Positions 1 to 10,035 of a stretch of DNA of 64,000 bases are shown piece by piece (within the stretch, counting starts at the first letter, position 1; every line of letters starts with the position of its first letter). The notes under the pieces were generated by a model. It saw only the letters and a program-made list of their open reading frames with translations, ran no database searches and was not told the DNA's origin. Source of the stretch: Rheum nobile (lineage: Eukaryota; Streptophyta; Magnoliopsida; Caryophyllales; Polygonaceae); NCBI GenBank assembly GCA_027886185.1, contig WOAB01000598.1, positions 2,294,001 to 2,358,000 of the forward strand, in the 5' to 3' direction. A program made the position numbers and the translations under genes.

Positions 1-108
1 AATATGGTGTTTTTAAGGTATTATATTAGGGTCTTGCTGTTTTTATGCTTTGACATGTAATATTGCAATAATTAACTCCTTAATGTTCTCGATCAATGGA
101 ACTTGTAG

Positions 109-867
109 GGGGCGATTGGCTGCATTGATGGGACTCACATAACTGTTTCTATACCATTGCACGAGCAATATCCATACTTTGGGCAGAAAAAATATTGCTC
201 GTTTAATGTCATAGCCGTGTGCGATTTTGACATGTATTTCACGTTCATTTCAACCGGGTGGAAAGGGAGTGCGCATGATGCGTGGGTGTTCGACCATGCT
301 GTAAAAATGCCTTGTCTTAACTTCCTACACCCACCGGCAGGTAACTTGTTTAAACCCTAGATTTTTTAAAACACAAATCAACATCTTAACACAAATTCGT
401 TTATATGTTGTCATTTCATTTTTTTTCAGGTCGTTATTATCTACTAGACAAGGGATACCCGGATAGGCAAGGGTACATGGTTCCATATTCTAAAGTGAAA
501 TACCATAAATCACAATTCAAGAAGGAGATTCCAAAAAACGTTGAAGAAGGATTCAATCGCGTTTATTCTTCCTCGCGAACAACCATTGATCGATGCTTCA
601 GAGTACTAAAAAAGAGATGGAAGATTTTAAATGCTATCCCTAGCTACAATATTCCAACACAAGACTAACTTTCTAGGTTGTTTTGGCCTCCATAATTTCA
701 TTCTACAACACAAGCACCATGATGCACTATTTGAGGACGACAAGGAATTGGAAGAAAATTTTCAAGGGCGAGAAGATGAAGGCACTAGCGAACTTCCTGG
801 AGGCATGGGCAAATTAAGAGCTGAAATTGCAATTGAAATTTGGAACACCAGGGAAAGGTTTCTTTGA
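109..867 (+). pseudogene. PIF/Harbinger-type DDE transposase remnant
   Basis: This is a fragment of a PIF/Harbinger (DDE_Tnp_4/HARBI1-like) transposase, the nuclease that cuts and joins transposon ends. A splice acceptor at 107-108 opens an exon that reads G-A-I-G-C-I-D-G-T-H-I, the family's first catalytic-Asp motif. It continues through CDFDMYF and GSAHD, which carry further conserved Asp residues. The exon ends at 340 (CAG/GTAACT). An intron of 89 bases ends in TTTTTTTCAG at 429, and the joined frame gives the family-typical GRYYLLDKGYPDRQGY followed by RTTIDRCFRVLKKRW. The frame then breaks near 660: FGLHNFI, the usual next block, lies one frame over and runs to a stop at 867. The break is seen; a tiny unrecognised intron is a less likely explanation. 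The N-terminal part lies before the window or is missing. Confidence 0.85.
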
Positions 868-1475
868 TGGTTAATGGTATGAAAAACTATGACAAATCAT
901 TTTGAAACTTTAGTATGTGTAGTTACTTCAAGTTTGTTGTTTATTTAGGGTAATTATTTTAGGAACTTTTGTAATCTCTAACAACTATCTTTGCAAGGAA
1001 TTAGGCCCTCTAATTCCTTGCCTATTCTAAAGTGATCTTGATGCCAAACTAAATTCCATGTTGTTGTGTAATATGTCTGTTCAACGTGCCACTTATGTGG
1101 AACTTAGCTAGATCAAACCACACATGTCATAGAATTACGGTCCCTTAAATAGGCAATACAAACCGTGAAACAGTGCCATGATTACAGTAATCATGTTCTT
1201 AGGGAACAACGAACTAAAGGAAATGCAAACAAAATGGAAAAACACACATGAAGTACAAAGGTAGATAACGAACAACAATAGATTTTGCTGCACATTAATA
1301 ATTAAAGACGCGTGCACACAACTCTTTGGTAACAGGAGATAAGGGGGTTTTGCGGAACTTGTGGTAACTGTCGTCGATCTACAATAAAACACAACACAAC
1401 ACCTAGAATGAACAAGGTATGTAGTAGGAAAACAAAAATTCATAAAAACATGATTACCAATTTTCCTAAACTCAC
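868..1475. other. Non-coding stretch between transposase and Myb-like exon
   Basis: I see no recognisable coding signal. It may hold 3' untranslated sequence of the transposase and later exons of the convergent Myb-like gene. One open frame on the minus strand (1135-1443) has no motif I recognise. Confidence 0.4.
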
Positions 1476-1766
1476 CGCAATTTTAATTTCCCACCAGGCA
1501 GCATCCCCCAAAATGTCCCCAGTTATGGGGTCACATTCAACATCGCCACTGGCTTCGAATTGGTGCCATAGGTGATAATTCTTCTTAAGGAGGTTGAGTT
1601 GGTTCTTCATAGATGCCAAGGAAATGGCTCTTCCAATAGCGGCTTGCACACATTCAACTATAACATGCAAGTTTAGGGAACCGGAACGACCCAATTGGTC
1701 ATGCCAAATAGCAATTGCCTCTAGCAACGCGTCTGATTCCGCAATGGTCCATGAGATACGCGACAT
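1476..1766 (-). CDS. Myb/SANT-like DNA-binding domain exon, probably Harbinger ORF1-type
   Basis: A 97-residue first exon starts at the ATG at 1766. It has the Myb/SANT-like (Myb_DNA-bind_3) pattern: SWTIAESDALLEAIAIW near the N-terminus, SMKNQLNLLKKNYHLW in the recognition-helix region, then a D-P-I-T-G turn and AAWWEIKIA. A good splice donor (GCG/GTGAGT) lies at 1476/1475, so the protein continues in exons I could not place. PIF/Harbinger elements encode a second protein with this fold that helps the transposase bind DNA and enter the nucleus. The neighbouring Harbinger transposase on the opposite strand fits that pairing, but the two could be unrelated. A domesticated host Myb-like gene is the alternative. 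Confidence 0.6.
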
Positions 1767-1846
1767 ATATAAGGGGGATAGAGGATTGTGACGATTGTGT
1801 TTTTAATCAAACACAATCGTCTAATATATATAAGGGGGATAGAGGA
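1765..1846. repeat. Perfect hairpin between two 21-bp direct repeats
   Basis: Direct repeats at 1765-1785 and 1826-1846 (ATATATAAGGGGGATAGAGGA) enclose a perfect 13-bp inverted repeat: arms 1790-1802 and 1809-1821, GACGATTGTGTTT and its complement, with a 6-base loop. The first repeat touches the start codon of the Myb-like exon, so the structure lies in its 5' leader or promoter. It may be a small foldback insertion with a duplicated flank. Confidence 0.75.
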
Positions 1847-1849
1847 CTC

Positions 1850-2349
1850 ATATACTACAAATACTATACCTTCATGTGATTATGTTATTTTTTTGTCATG
1901 ACACCCTACTGTACATTCATATGCTGAACTTTCAAATGCCTGAAGTCACGAGCATGCATAACAATAATTCAGTTCAAGTCTTGGCAGCCAATATCCTCAT
2001 GGCTTTTTGTCATGGTCATTTGTGAATTTCTGCTCATGACAGAATCCATGTGCCCTGATGTTGTTTGGTCTTGTACCTATTATCTAACATCATAATTTAC
2101 ACAATTGAATTTCACATGCTAAACTTTAAATCCTTGTCATTTCTTTTCGCATCACAGCTACTGCTGATCTTGGCTGCACACTTGCAGATTATGGATGAAA
2201 TAAATCAAGTACGGGTGATGATAATTTTTTTTACAGAATTATAGCTTTTGATATTGATATACATGTATGGGTGATGAGAATTATAGATTATGGATGAAAT
2301 AAATCATGCAAAAGTAACCACAAATGATATTCGGTCAAGCATAGCTTAC
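1850..2349. other. AT-rich stretch, no gene seen
   Basis: No coding region recognised. It probably includes an intron of the bHLH remnant that starts at the donor at 2349. Later exons of that gene were looked for here and not found. Confidence 0.4.
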
Positions 2350-2803
2350 TTTACTCAGGGAGCCAAGCTGCACAACACCATGGGGAACTACAACTACAAC
2401 AACGACGGTCTGACAAGAAAGCCATACAATACAATCATTTATACATTCTAATAGTTAAATCTCTCTTTGAAAGACATAAAAAGAAAACTTTGGTATAAAA
2501 TGCCAAGATGCAGATGCAACTTTAATCATAAGGGCATACCTGAACTCCAGCTAAAAAATGTGCTTGCCACCCATCATAGTGCTGAAAAAGCAGAAGATTA
2601 CCCCATCAAAATCATATCAAGAAAATAAAACTATTAAAATTTGTGCAATATAATTAAAATGTCATTTTCTACATGAAAAAATAACGCGGAGGTGTCACCT
2701 TAGACGATGATAAATAATTTACTACATCTTGAGGTTCATCTGAAAAAATCCATTGATGCTTTCCAGTAACAGCGACTTGCCCAATAATTTTGTAAACCAA
2801 CAT
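2350..2803 (-). pseudogene. bHLH transcription factor remnant (LHW/EMB1444-like N-terminal domain), three exons
   Basis: Three minus-strand exons splice together in phase. Exon a (2803-2699) reads ...IIGQVAVTGKHQWIFSDEP and ends AAG/GTGACA. Exon b (2581-2540), after a TTTTTCAG acceptor, reads HYDGWQAHFLAGVQ and ends CAG/GTATGC. Exon c (2409-2350), after TTGTCAG, reads TVVVVVVVPHGVVQLGSLSK and ends AAA/GTAAGC. The blocks GQVAVTGKHQWIF, the W..F.AG[IV]Q segment and VPHGVVQLGS are hallmarks of the bHLH-MYC N-terminal domain in the LONESOME HIGHWAY / EMB1444-like subfamily. The first exon and everything after GSLSK, including the bHLH domain, were not found. The usual GEG before IIGQ is absent and an in-frame stop precedes exon a. 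It is probably a decayed or captured fragment; intact splice sites leave open a partial gene. Confidence 0.72.
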
Positions 2804-2811
2804 TTGAGTTT

Positions 2812-3719
2812 AGTCCACCATACTTTGGTATTTAAAATCCCCGTGCATATTTCCATTTCCAAAATCTTGAGAATTGTATAGGGCCAGTATAGCATCGAAA
2901 TTTATATGACATAAGATATAGGAAGTGCGAGGGAGGGGGGAAATGTGTAGGCCAACCAAAAACAAAGGCTTTGATAATTGATGTGGGTAGTGTGCACGCC
3001 CAACTGACAAAAATCAAGAATTAAAGGTGAAACCGTGTTGTTGCAATGTCATATTGTTGTTTCTGGAAGTAGTAAATGCTTTGTAAAATAATCAACAAGC
3101 TAAAATTATTGTGTACCTTGTGTATATAAACATATATAAAACAAACGAAATGTATCAAAACTTGATCGAAGAATGAACCCAAGATCGAAGAAACATTGTC
3201 TGATATGCACACAAATTCAACGCTCAACAACAACTAACTAATTGTCAACATCAACAACATCTAAACTACTAGTTTGGGTCCTTTGGCTTATTGTCAGCCA
3301 CTAATCCACATGCAGCCTGGAAAACCAACATACAATCATACACAATCCGCATTAGATATATAGCTTGCAAAACCAACATACAACATGCAAAACCAACATA
3401 TAAAATATTAGACCACATCTGCATTCCCTAAGATACAAAATGGCTAATGCCTACATCGGTTTTCCTTACATTGGTTTCCTTACATCAGTTTCCTTACATC
3501 AATATTCTCATTCAAACGTACGAAATGGCTAATGCCTAACAGATTGGCCCAACTACTTGTGCCCTGCACAGTGACCATAATAGTTCATCACAACGCCATG
3601 CATATATGATACAAAATGACAAACATGAATGCCCAAGGTTAACAATTCTATGCATAAAGTTACAAAATGGAGTACAAAATTACATGCCATGTCTTCCCCA
3701 TCGCAGGCTACACACTATA
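2812..3719. other. AT-rich intergenic or intronic stretch
   Basis: No recognisable coding region. It contains short local repetitions such as ACATCGGTTTCCTTACAT-like units near 3460-3505 and AAAACCAACATA near 3320-3400. It may be intron sequence of the flanking minus-strand remnants. Confidence 0.4.
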
Positions 3720-5122
3720 CTACATATGCAGAATGCGCCCCACATAAATACTAAAACCAAGCAATAGCTCAATCGCAAGGATTACTATCACACATAGCGC
3801 AACCCTTATAAATCTTCTTAAACTGTCTCGTTCCAAGCATACGAGCACATGTGCAGTGGTTATACCTGCAAGTCTGTCGACCAATGCGCTATTAGCATTC
3901 TCGACGACAGTCTGATGTTGACTGTAAGCAACAATGTCGAGCTCAAATTCATCGAGACGGCTTCGTTGTCCGTTAGCTAGGGCTTGTAGTTGCGCAGCCC
4001 GTGCGCTTCCTGGGGACTCATTCAGTAAAGCGATGTCATCCCTAAATTTATCCTCAAGCGCCTGTAAGGTAAAGGAATGCATTAAAAAAAGAGGCACTTT
4101 GATCCCAACCCTAAAAGCTCAGCAATGCACACACAACAGCCCACCTCTCTCCCCCTCTTTGTCTCTCTGCTACATATCAATTGTACACACTACACACATC
4201 AACAAGTTGATAGATAAAACACATACAACAACAATTGTACACACTACACACATCAACAATTATACACACTATACATATCAGCCTATAATCAATAGACAAT
4301 ATCAAATCATATATATATCAAAAATTGCAAAAGAAGGTAAAAAGAACAACAAACACACTCCTCTTGATTCAAAAATTGATAAATATGTTCCACCAAAGTC
4401 ATAGCCTTTTCTAAATGTATAATTATAGTCCACTTGAAACTTGAAAGTGCATTGTGATCAATCTCCACATAACAAAGGCCATTCTGTTGAATATTTTATT
4501 TTTCCTAAAAGCAAGATGTGTAAAATTATGTCCAAACAGAGAAATGTAAGCTCTCAGCTTACCATCAAGGAAGCCAAAATCACCAAACTTAAGATTGTTA
4601 GACCAATAAACTATCCCTACCCAAAGTACTTTTAAGAAAGCCACTCCAAATTCCAAAAATCTGGATGAAGAAGAATTAAAAAAATCACACCTAGCAACCA
4701 CATTTACATATACTATTTTGGTGATATGATTCATTCAAGGAGGGTGAATCAAACTTCTAAACTCGCCACAAGCGTGATTGCTAATGGATGGCAACCACAT
4801 TACATTGTACACACTACACACATCAGATGCATTGATATATATCAAATATTTCTAACATCTTTCATTCAAAACACATAATCAATAGACAATATCAAATCAT
4901 ATATATACACAAAAGAAAAGTGTCTATAAGAGAAATCACCCTGATGTCATCAGAAAGCCACCCCCTAGGTGATGACACACTGTAATTGGTTAGCGTTTCA
5001 AGGACCTTTGTCGGCAATCTGAAGTCAGCGTTGAAGGAGTTTTGCGTTGGGATCATAAATTGATTTATGTCACTTCCCGCATGTTGACTTTCAGAGTCGT
5101 GTTCATATTCAGAGTATGACAT
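3720..5122 (-). CDS. Hypothetical two-exon gene: acidic N-terminus, helical middle, C-terminal hydrophobic segment
   Basis: I do not recognise this protein. Exon 1 starts at the ATG at 5122, after a stretch with stops, and encodes an acidic, Ser-rich start (MSYSEYEHDSESQHAG). It ends at a donor at 4940/4939 (CAGG/GTGATT). Exon 2 begins at 4061 after a CTTTACCTTACAG acceptor in the same phase and reads ALEDKFRDDIALLNES, then a charged helical stretch. If it reads through to the stop at 3720, it ends in about 20 hydrophobic residues (VALCVIVILAIELLLGF) plus a short tail, like a tail anchor. A competing donor at 3866/3865 (GCAG/GTATAA) would remove that segment. The phase match supports a real gene model; the intron is about 880 bases. 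It may be transposon-encoded, given the neighbours. Confidence 0.42.
4178..4907. repeat. Local direct repeats, including a 33-bp pair
   Basis: A 33-bp stretch at 4285-4317 recurs exactly at 4875-4907. The motif TTGTACACACTACACACATCA occurs near 4180, 4236 and 4806, with a decayed copy near 4259. The pair lies inside the presumed intron of the hypothetical gene and suggests a local duplication, or an insertion between the copies (about 4318-4874). I recognise no element there. Confidence 0.6.
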
Positions 5123-5926
5123 CCCTAATACCACTACACCAAAATAACACATTAATGACACTATCAAACACATAGGCAAAATTAGCACATTAAAAAAGAA
5201 ACAATTACGACCAAAATAACACATTAAAAAGAGGCAAAAATGAAAGCACAAATGCATATCAGATTATTATCAAACACTATTAAATACAGATTGCAGCTAA
5301 AACAGAAGATAGCGTGCAAAAAGAGTCTTTTTGATGGTGAAAATGACAGGGACGGGAAGAGAGACAGAGTAAAAATGACGGATGAGAGAATTTAAGTGAA
5401 CTGAAGTTGATGATATACAAAATCAAAATCAATGAGATGTCTGAAGTTGTCTCTGGAGAATCAATGATATTATGATCAAGCATCAAAAACGCCGCTTGAA
5501 GTGATCCTTTACAAAGACATCAAAATCCTGGATGTTCAGTCACATAGATTCAAGTTACTTCCAGCACGCAGTTTAAATGTCTTAAAAAGAGTGTAAGCAA
5601 CTAAACATCACATATGTTATATCCGAAGTCTAAAAGAAGATGCCAAAATAAAGAAAGTATGGGTATTTGGGTGACTACATATCATGGCTTGTGGTTGGTA
5701 ACAATATGTCTGAACAACTTTATGAAAAACTGTTAAATGGAACCCTTGATTACACAATCTCAAAATGTGCAACTGCATATCTTTATCTTATAATGTTGTT
5801 TTGTATTCATGAAATTGTTGTCCATGAGTTCAATCTAAATGCATAGGAACATGAATGCAATTCCCAGATCATCTATGACAACAGTTCAAGCAAGTATTAT
5901 TATATACTAGAGACTAATACATTACC
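5123..5926. other. AT-rich stretch, no gene seen
   Basis: No coding region recognised. It may be the first intron of the hypothetical minus-strand gene, because a plausible donor (CCAAAG/GTAATG on the minus strand) lies at about 5926 and an ATG exon starts at 5122. Confidence 0.35.
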
Positions 5927-6142
5927 TTTGGGGGCTTGCGAATATCAAGTATTACAGCAGAGAAGACGAAATATCAACAAAAACACAAAAAGCCCTAAAA
6001 ATTTGAAACCCTAAAAGCCCTAAAAATTGAAACCATCAAAGCCCTTAAATCGAAACCATGAAATCCCCAAATTCGATTCCGTAAAAGGCCTAAACCCTAA
6101 ACAAAAAAAACCCTAAAATCAAAGCCCTAATATCGCTTCATC
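5927..6142 (-). promoter_or_regulatory. Telobox-rich leader, probable 5' untranslated exon
   Basis: Read on the minus strand this tract holds many TTTAGGG/TTAGGGCTTT motifs (CCCTAAA on the plus strand from about 5990 to 6130). It ends at a splice-donor-like CAAAG/GTAATG. Teloboxes are frequent in promoters and 5' leaders of plant genes. I infer a leader exon for the minus-strand gene downstream. Decayed interstitial telomeric repeat is possible but less likely, because the motifs are irregularly spaced. Confidence 0.4.
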
Positions 6143-6895
6143 TAAAAATCATCAGAACGAAACCCTAATAGCAAGAGCTTTATGGTTGGCGATGGAATTT
6201 CGGAATCGAAGAGAAGATCTACTAGCCCTATTATTTCGATTTTAGGGCTTTCGATGGATTTCGAAAGCCACACTTGGAAGAAATAAACTAGAGTTGATGC
6301 TTCGAGAGAGTCGGGGGTCTTCAAGCTCAAGAGCAAAAGGGGGAGAGGAAGAAGATGAAAGGGCGAGGGGAGAAAAGAACGTACGTGGAGTGGATCTTTC
6401 ACCTTCAAGGACGAGCAGCTATGGAGAAATCGCGAGGAGGCATCAGTCGTTCTTTGAAAGAAGAGAGGAGGAGAGACACCACGGGAAATATCGGGGGCCT
6501 TGATGGAAACAATTCTCCAAGAGTAACAGAAAAAGTATGGAAAAGTAAGTGGATATCACTTTTTTCGGGGGCCATTTTTTAGCATAAAAAACCATCTGTA
6601 AACATTTGGAAGCAATGGAGAAGGAGACCACCCGAACAGACCAGCCAAGTGCTTTTTTTGCCAAAAAAGTAAAAGAGCACAAATAAGTACCCAAAAAGTG
6701 TGAACTGAAAGAAGCCTTATTCTTCTTTTGAGTAGCTTATACATTCCGTGTAAATACACTATACATACAAATACAATAGTACTTGAGTAGTAGGACGTGG
6801 TGGATTCAGTTTACCTTTGTGCCCAGGCAAACAGATGGGAATATCTCCTGGTCATTGAATTTTTTTAGGATCTGTGGATTGAGGAGGGGAATGCT
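6143..6895. other. Stretch without a recognised gene
   Basis: Purine-rich in its middle part (about 6330-6480), with small overlapping open frames on both strands. None has a motif, a family match or splice support that I can see. Confidence 0.35.
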
Positions 6896-6939
6896 ATTTA
6901 GGTGTGCAACTCAAATGCTGATAACCGGAATTTGCACAA

Positions 6940-7300
6940 TAGTATTACAATTCTATCTATATTCATTACCGGGTCGGGTGGGTCGAGTTTGGGTTGGGTC
7001 AAATCGGGTTCGAATCGATCAGATTGTTAAATTTCTTGGGTTGATAGGGTCGGGTCATGACGAGTTTGGATCGGGTTCGGGTTGTGCCAATTGGTTGAAA
7101 AGCATCTATTTGTTATGACTATTCAATTTTTCTTTTAATAAAATAATTAATATTGTATAATTAATTAATAAAATATATAATATAAATAAAATAATATATA
7201 TTAAATAACGGGTCCGTCGGGTTCAGATTTGGGTGGTGCTCAGGGTCGGGTTTAGGTCCTTGACCCAGTAGTTTTCAGCTCGGGTCGGATTTTGATAGGT
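6940..7300. repeat. GGGTCGGGT-rich segment with AT-rich core, possible hAT-type fragment
   Basis: Clusters of GGGTCGGGT and GGGTTCGGGT flank an AT-rich core (about 7130-7205) of mostly A, T and TAATATA motifs. The same GGGTC/GACCC clusters make up the subterminal regions of the hAT element at 10036-50423, so this may be a small non-autonomous hAT relative. No clear terminal inverted repeats or target duplication were found. A right edge near 7297 (TTGATAGGTCTC) only loosely resembles the hAT end TTGCCAGGTCTA. Confidence 0.35.
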
Positions 7301-7876
7301 CTCTGTAAAACCATTCTGTTATTTTCCTTGTTTTGATTTTGAATAATGCCTAAAAACACCTCATTAAATTCCAGAATTGATTTAATATTTCAAGATAACC
7401 GCTTAAAACATTGATATGTTCACTAAACAATACACTAGATATAAGACCATGGAGTATGTGGTAAAATTTACATGTTATGTCGACTTTAAAACTTGTGTTA
7501 ATTTTGTTTTTAACTTTTCATGATTAAAGGTCCATGGTATATAGGGCTACCCCTATATACATGCAAATTTTTATCTGTTCGCATGCACATCCGTGCACCT
7601 AAAGGAAGCGTATAGGTAGAGGGTAGAATTTGGCAAGGAAATGTAATTTTTTGTACGCCAAAATCTGGCGCATCAAAATTTCCCCAGCCAGTGATGCGCC
7701 AAAGGAAGACACACAAATTTTTGGGCCTTTTAATTGGGCCGCCCCCAACATGGCCCAATTAATGGTCAGCTGGCCAATGATGCGCCAAATTTGGGCGCGC
7801 AGTTGATGTGCCAAATTTTGGTGTGCGAGATTAGGTTATACCGCGAGCGCACCAGGTCCTTTATTCCTCCTCCTCT
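7301..7876. other. Upstream region of the interrupted host-like gene
   Basis: No gene seen. Several copies of a GATGCGCCAAA-like motif lie between about 7660 and 7830, in both orientations (for example TTTGGCGC and GCGCCAAA). From 7856 the strand becomes CT-rich (CCTCCTCCTCTCTTCTTCTT), as plant 5' leaders often are. Confidence 0.35.
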
Positions 7877-7964
7877 CTTCTTCTTCCCTGACGACGGCGG
7901 CGACGGAAATTTCCCTCCCTCTCGATCTCACTCCTCCTCTCTTTTTCTTCCTAAACAACTTCTC

Positions 7965-8288
7965 AATGGCAGGCGGCACAAGGGACAAAGACGTTTACGA
8001 CGAGGCAATGGTGGCGGTGGCGGCCGGTGATGCAGAAAATCCGGCGATGGAGGCGCTTGCTGCAGGGGCGGCTCGGAGGTGGGGGCGCTAGCTGGAGGTG
8101 GTGGTTGGTAGCGGCGACGGCGTGGAGGCTGCGGAGGCGGTGGCGGCCGGTGATGCAGAAATTCCGGCGATGGGGGCGGTTGCTGCGGGTGGCAGCTCGG
8201 AGGTGGGGGCACTGGCTGGAGGTGGCATTGGCTCGGAGGTGGTGGTTGGTAGAGGCGACGACGCGGAGGTTGCGGAGGCAGTGGAGGT
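7965..8288 (+). pseudogene. 5' part of an Ala/Gly/Val/Glu-rich frame interrupted by element A
   Basis: An ATG at 7965 follows a CT-rich leader and opens MAGGTRDKDVYDEAMVAVAA. The product is low in complexity (Ala, Gly, Val, Glu, Asp) and not recognised. It contains a tandem duplication of about 123 bp: the block around GGCCGGTGATGCAGAAA starts near 8023 and again near 8146. Comparing the two copies shows one base missing in the first copy near 8060, which shifts the frame to a stop (GCGCTAG); the second copy stays open in the other frame. The open frame runs into the target site GAGGT (8284-8288), where retrotransposon A starts. The same frame continues past A at 61231. Confidence 0.55.
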
Positions 8289-9043
8289 TGATGAGAATGG
8301 AACCTCCAAGACAAGGCTCTTCTTCTCGGAGTGCTTCGACCGTGACTAAGTGAAGAGGGCTTCCTTCTCCTTGGCTTCAAAGAGACTTCAAGGTTTTCTT
8401 CAGGGCACCTTCAAGGGATCTTGAGTTCTTGATGGAAGGTGGTAGGAAGGGAGCTTGAGAACGTGGAGTATTTGGCCGAGGTAAGAGAGGGCCAAGGAAT
8501 CCTCTTGGAAGAGGATTCTTGACTTGGATCTTGAGACTTTGGAACAAGAACAAGTGTTTAAGTGCTAAATGATTCGAGTGAAAGGAGAAAGGGAAGAGTT
8601 TTGATTGCTTGGGGTTGATAGAAGTAAGTGGAGGCCTTGGGGAGGTATTCCTCTAACCCAAGGGAAATATTCCACTTCTATAACCTTCAACCAAGTTTAC
8701 AAGGCAACCAAGATTGGCTTAAATATTCTAGGGTTTTAAGTGGACTAGGAACCCATGTGCAAATGGGTCCACACGCCCAAAATGGAAAGACACTTACATA
8801 ATTAATTGACTAAATGGAAAAAGGGGATAAAAGCCTTAAAAGGCTTGGATAGAGGCAGCCGCTTGAATGTCTTGGAATCGAAGCATCAGTGACTTGGTGT
8901 GGCATGGTCGATGCTTGAGTGTCGTGACATTGAAGCGTCGGCGCCTTGGAGGTCAAGGCCTTGGCTTCTCCACGGTGAGGCACAAGAGTAGGCGTGGGCC
9001 TTGGGCTGGAGGCTCATCGTTGATGGGTGGTTGGCACTCATCA
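8289..9043 (-). repeat. 3' LTR of element A (755 bp, uninterrupted)
   Basis: It runs from TGATGAGAATGG to GGCACTCATCA and matches the right LTR (53118-53780 joined to 61140-61230). In the first 112 bases I count about five mismatches between the two copies, so the insertion is not very recent. An inverted pair at its tips (TGATGAG/CTCATCA) is typical of LTR ends. Confidence 0.92.
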
Positions 9044-9057
9044 CTCTCCCTTTCTTG
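9044..9057 (-). other. Polypurine tract of element A
   Basis: The minus strand reads CAAGAAAGGGAGAG directly before the LTR start TGATGAG. This is the expected place and make-up of the plus-strand priming site, and it fixes the orientation of A. Confidence 0.8.
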
Positions 9058-10027
9058 AGATAGAATTATCCTCAATTCGTCATCGGGGACCGGGGGCACA
9101 TAAGGGCCAAAGTCCGCCACAAGGAAGCTTGAAAGTGCACCCAATACAAAGATGTGTTTGCACCGAAGAGGCGCCTCAAAGCCCAAGATCATGGCAACCG
9201 ACGGAATGGACCTACAACATGGAAACTCAACAATAAAACATGAGACCATCCTACGGTTCCGGGTGGGACTATGGCGGTCCTGGGCACGGGTCCAACGGAG
9301 AAATGGGGCATCAAGGGAGCAAACCGCGTGGAGCCGAATGTGTGAAGGATTCCATAAAGCGGCCATAAAGAGAAAGCTAGGGTGAGAAGCTCAACAGTGG
9401 CAAGGAATGACATGTGGCAAGCTATAAGGAAAGTGGAATCCCTTCCATTCTTAAAGGGTTTCCTACCGGTTATGAGGGCCAAACCAAAGATCTCCCAAAT
9501 GTGGTAAAAATGTGTAAGTGCATCCTAAAATCTGTGGGAATGGCCCTATAAGGTATCGACAAGGCAACCACATAAAAGTGAGGTGCTAAGGGGGTAGGGT
9601 GGTAGGGCCAACGCCGCCAAGGTACAGTCCCAAAAATGGCATGGTGTGGGGCAATTCTTAAAGGCCCATGGTCAACATGAAAAGTCTCATCCAAGGGGTG
9701 CCTATGAAGGGCTCTAGGCATTATCCTTAAGGGGTCATGATCAACATGAAAAACTTGATGCAAGGGTTGCCTAGGGAAGGTCTTAGGCATGTCTAGTGTG
9801 TAGGCTAAGAGAGAATAGTCCTTATCCTCAAAAAAATTCCTAGATACCACTGGATAGTAAAGGACTCCAAGGACAACTCTAAAGCAAGGAGCATGCAACA
9901 ATAAAACATATGATTCCAAAAGCAAATCAGAATAATAAGGCACCCTTGCGCCACCAAGACAAATGGAGAATGTAAGAACACAAGGTTCAAATTCTATATG
10001 AAAGGCAAGGATGCATGCACAAGTTAT
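9058..10027 (-). pseudogene. 3' internal region of element A, decayed coding remnant
   Basis: Long minus-strand frames cover this part: 9943-9470, then 9482-9189, then 9366-8953, which ends in PDDELRIILSQERE just before the LTR. They overlap in different frames, which suggests one frame broken by small shifts. The first contains an imperfect internal repeat of about 77 bp (about 9661-9790) encoding two copies of an F-H-V-D-H-x-P-L-R-I segment. I see no reverse transcriptase, RNase H or integrase motif, and the product is not recognised. Confidence 0.4.
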
Positions 10028-10035
10028 GCCACTAC
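10028..10035. other. Left target-site copy of the hAT insertion
   Basis: GCCACTAC here and TCCACTAC at 50424-50431 match at 7 of 8 positions. Eight bases is the usual duplication length for hAT elements. Confidence 0.75.

Noticed and set aside
4423..4734. Open frames on both strands between the 33-bp direct repeats
   Set aside because: No motif or splice evidence; they may belong to an unrecognised inserted fragment, but nothing supports a gene.
5990..6135. Interstitial telomere
   Set aside because: CCCTAAA motifs are irregular and mixed with gene-leader-like sequence; there is no regular 7-base array.
7928..8380. Pro-rich minus-strand open frame (150 residues)
   Set aside because: Antisense shadow of the GGTGGCGGC-type repeats, and it runs across the border of element A.
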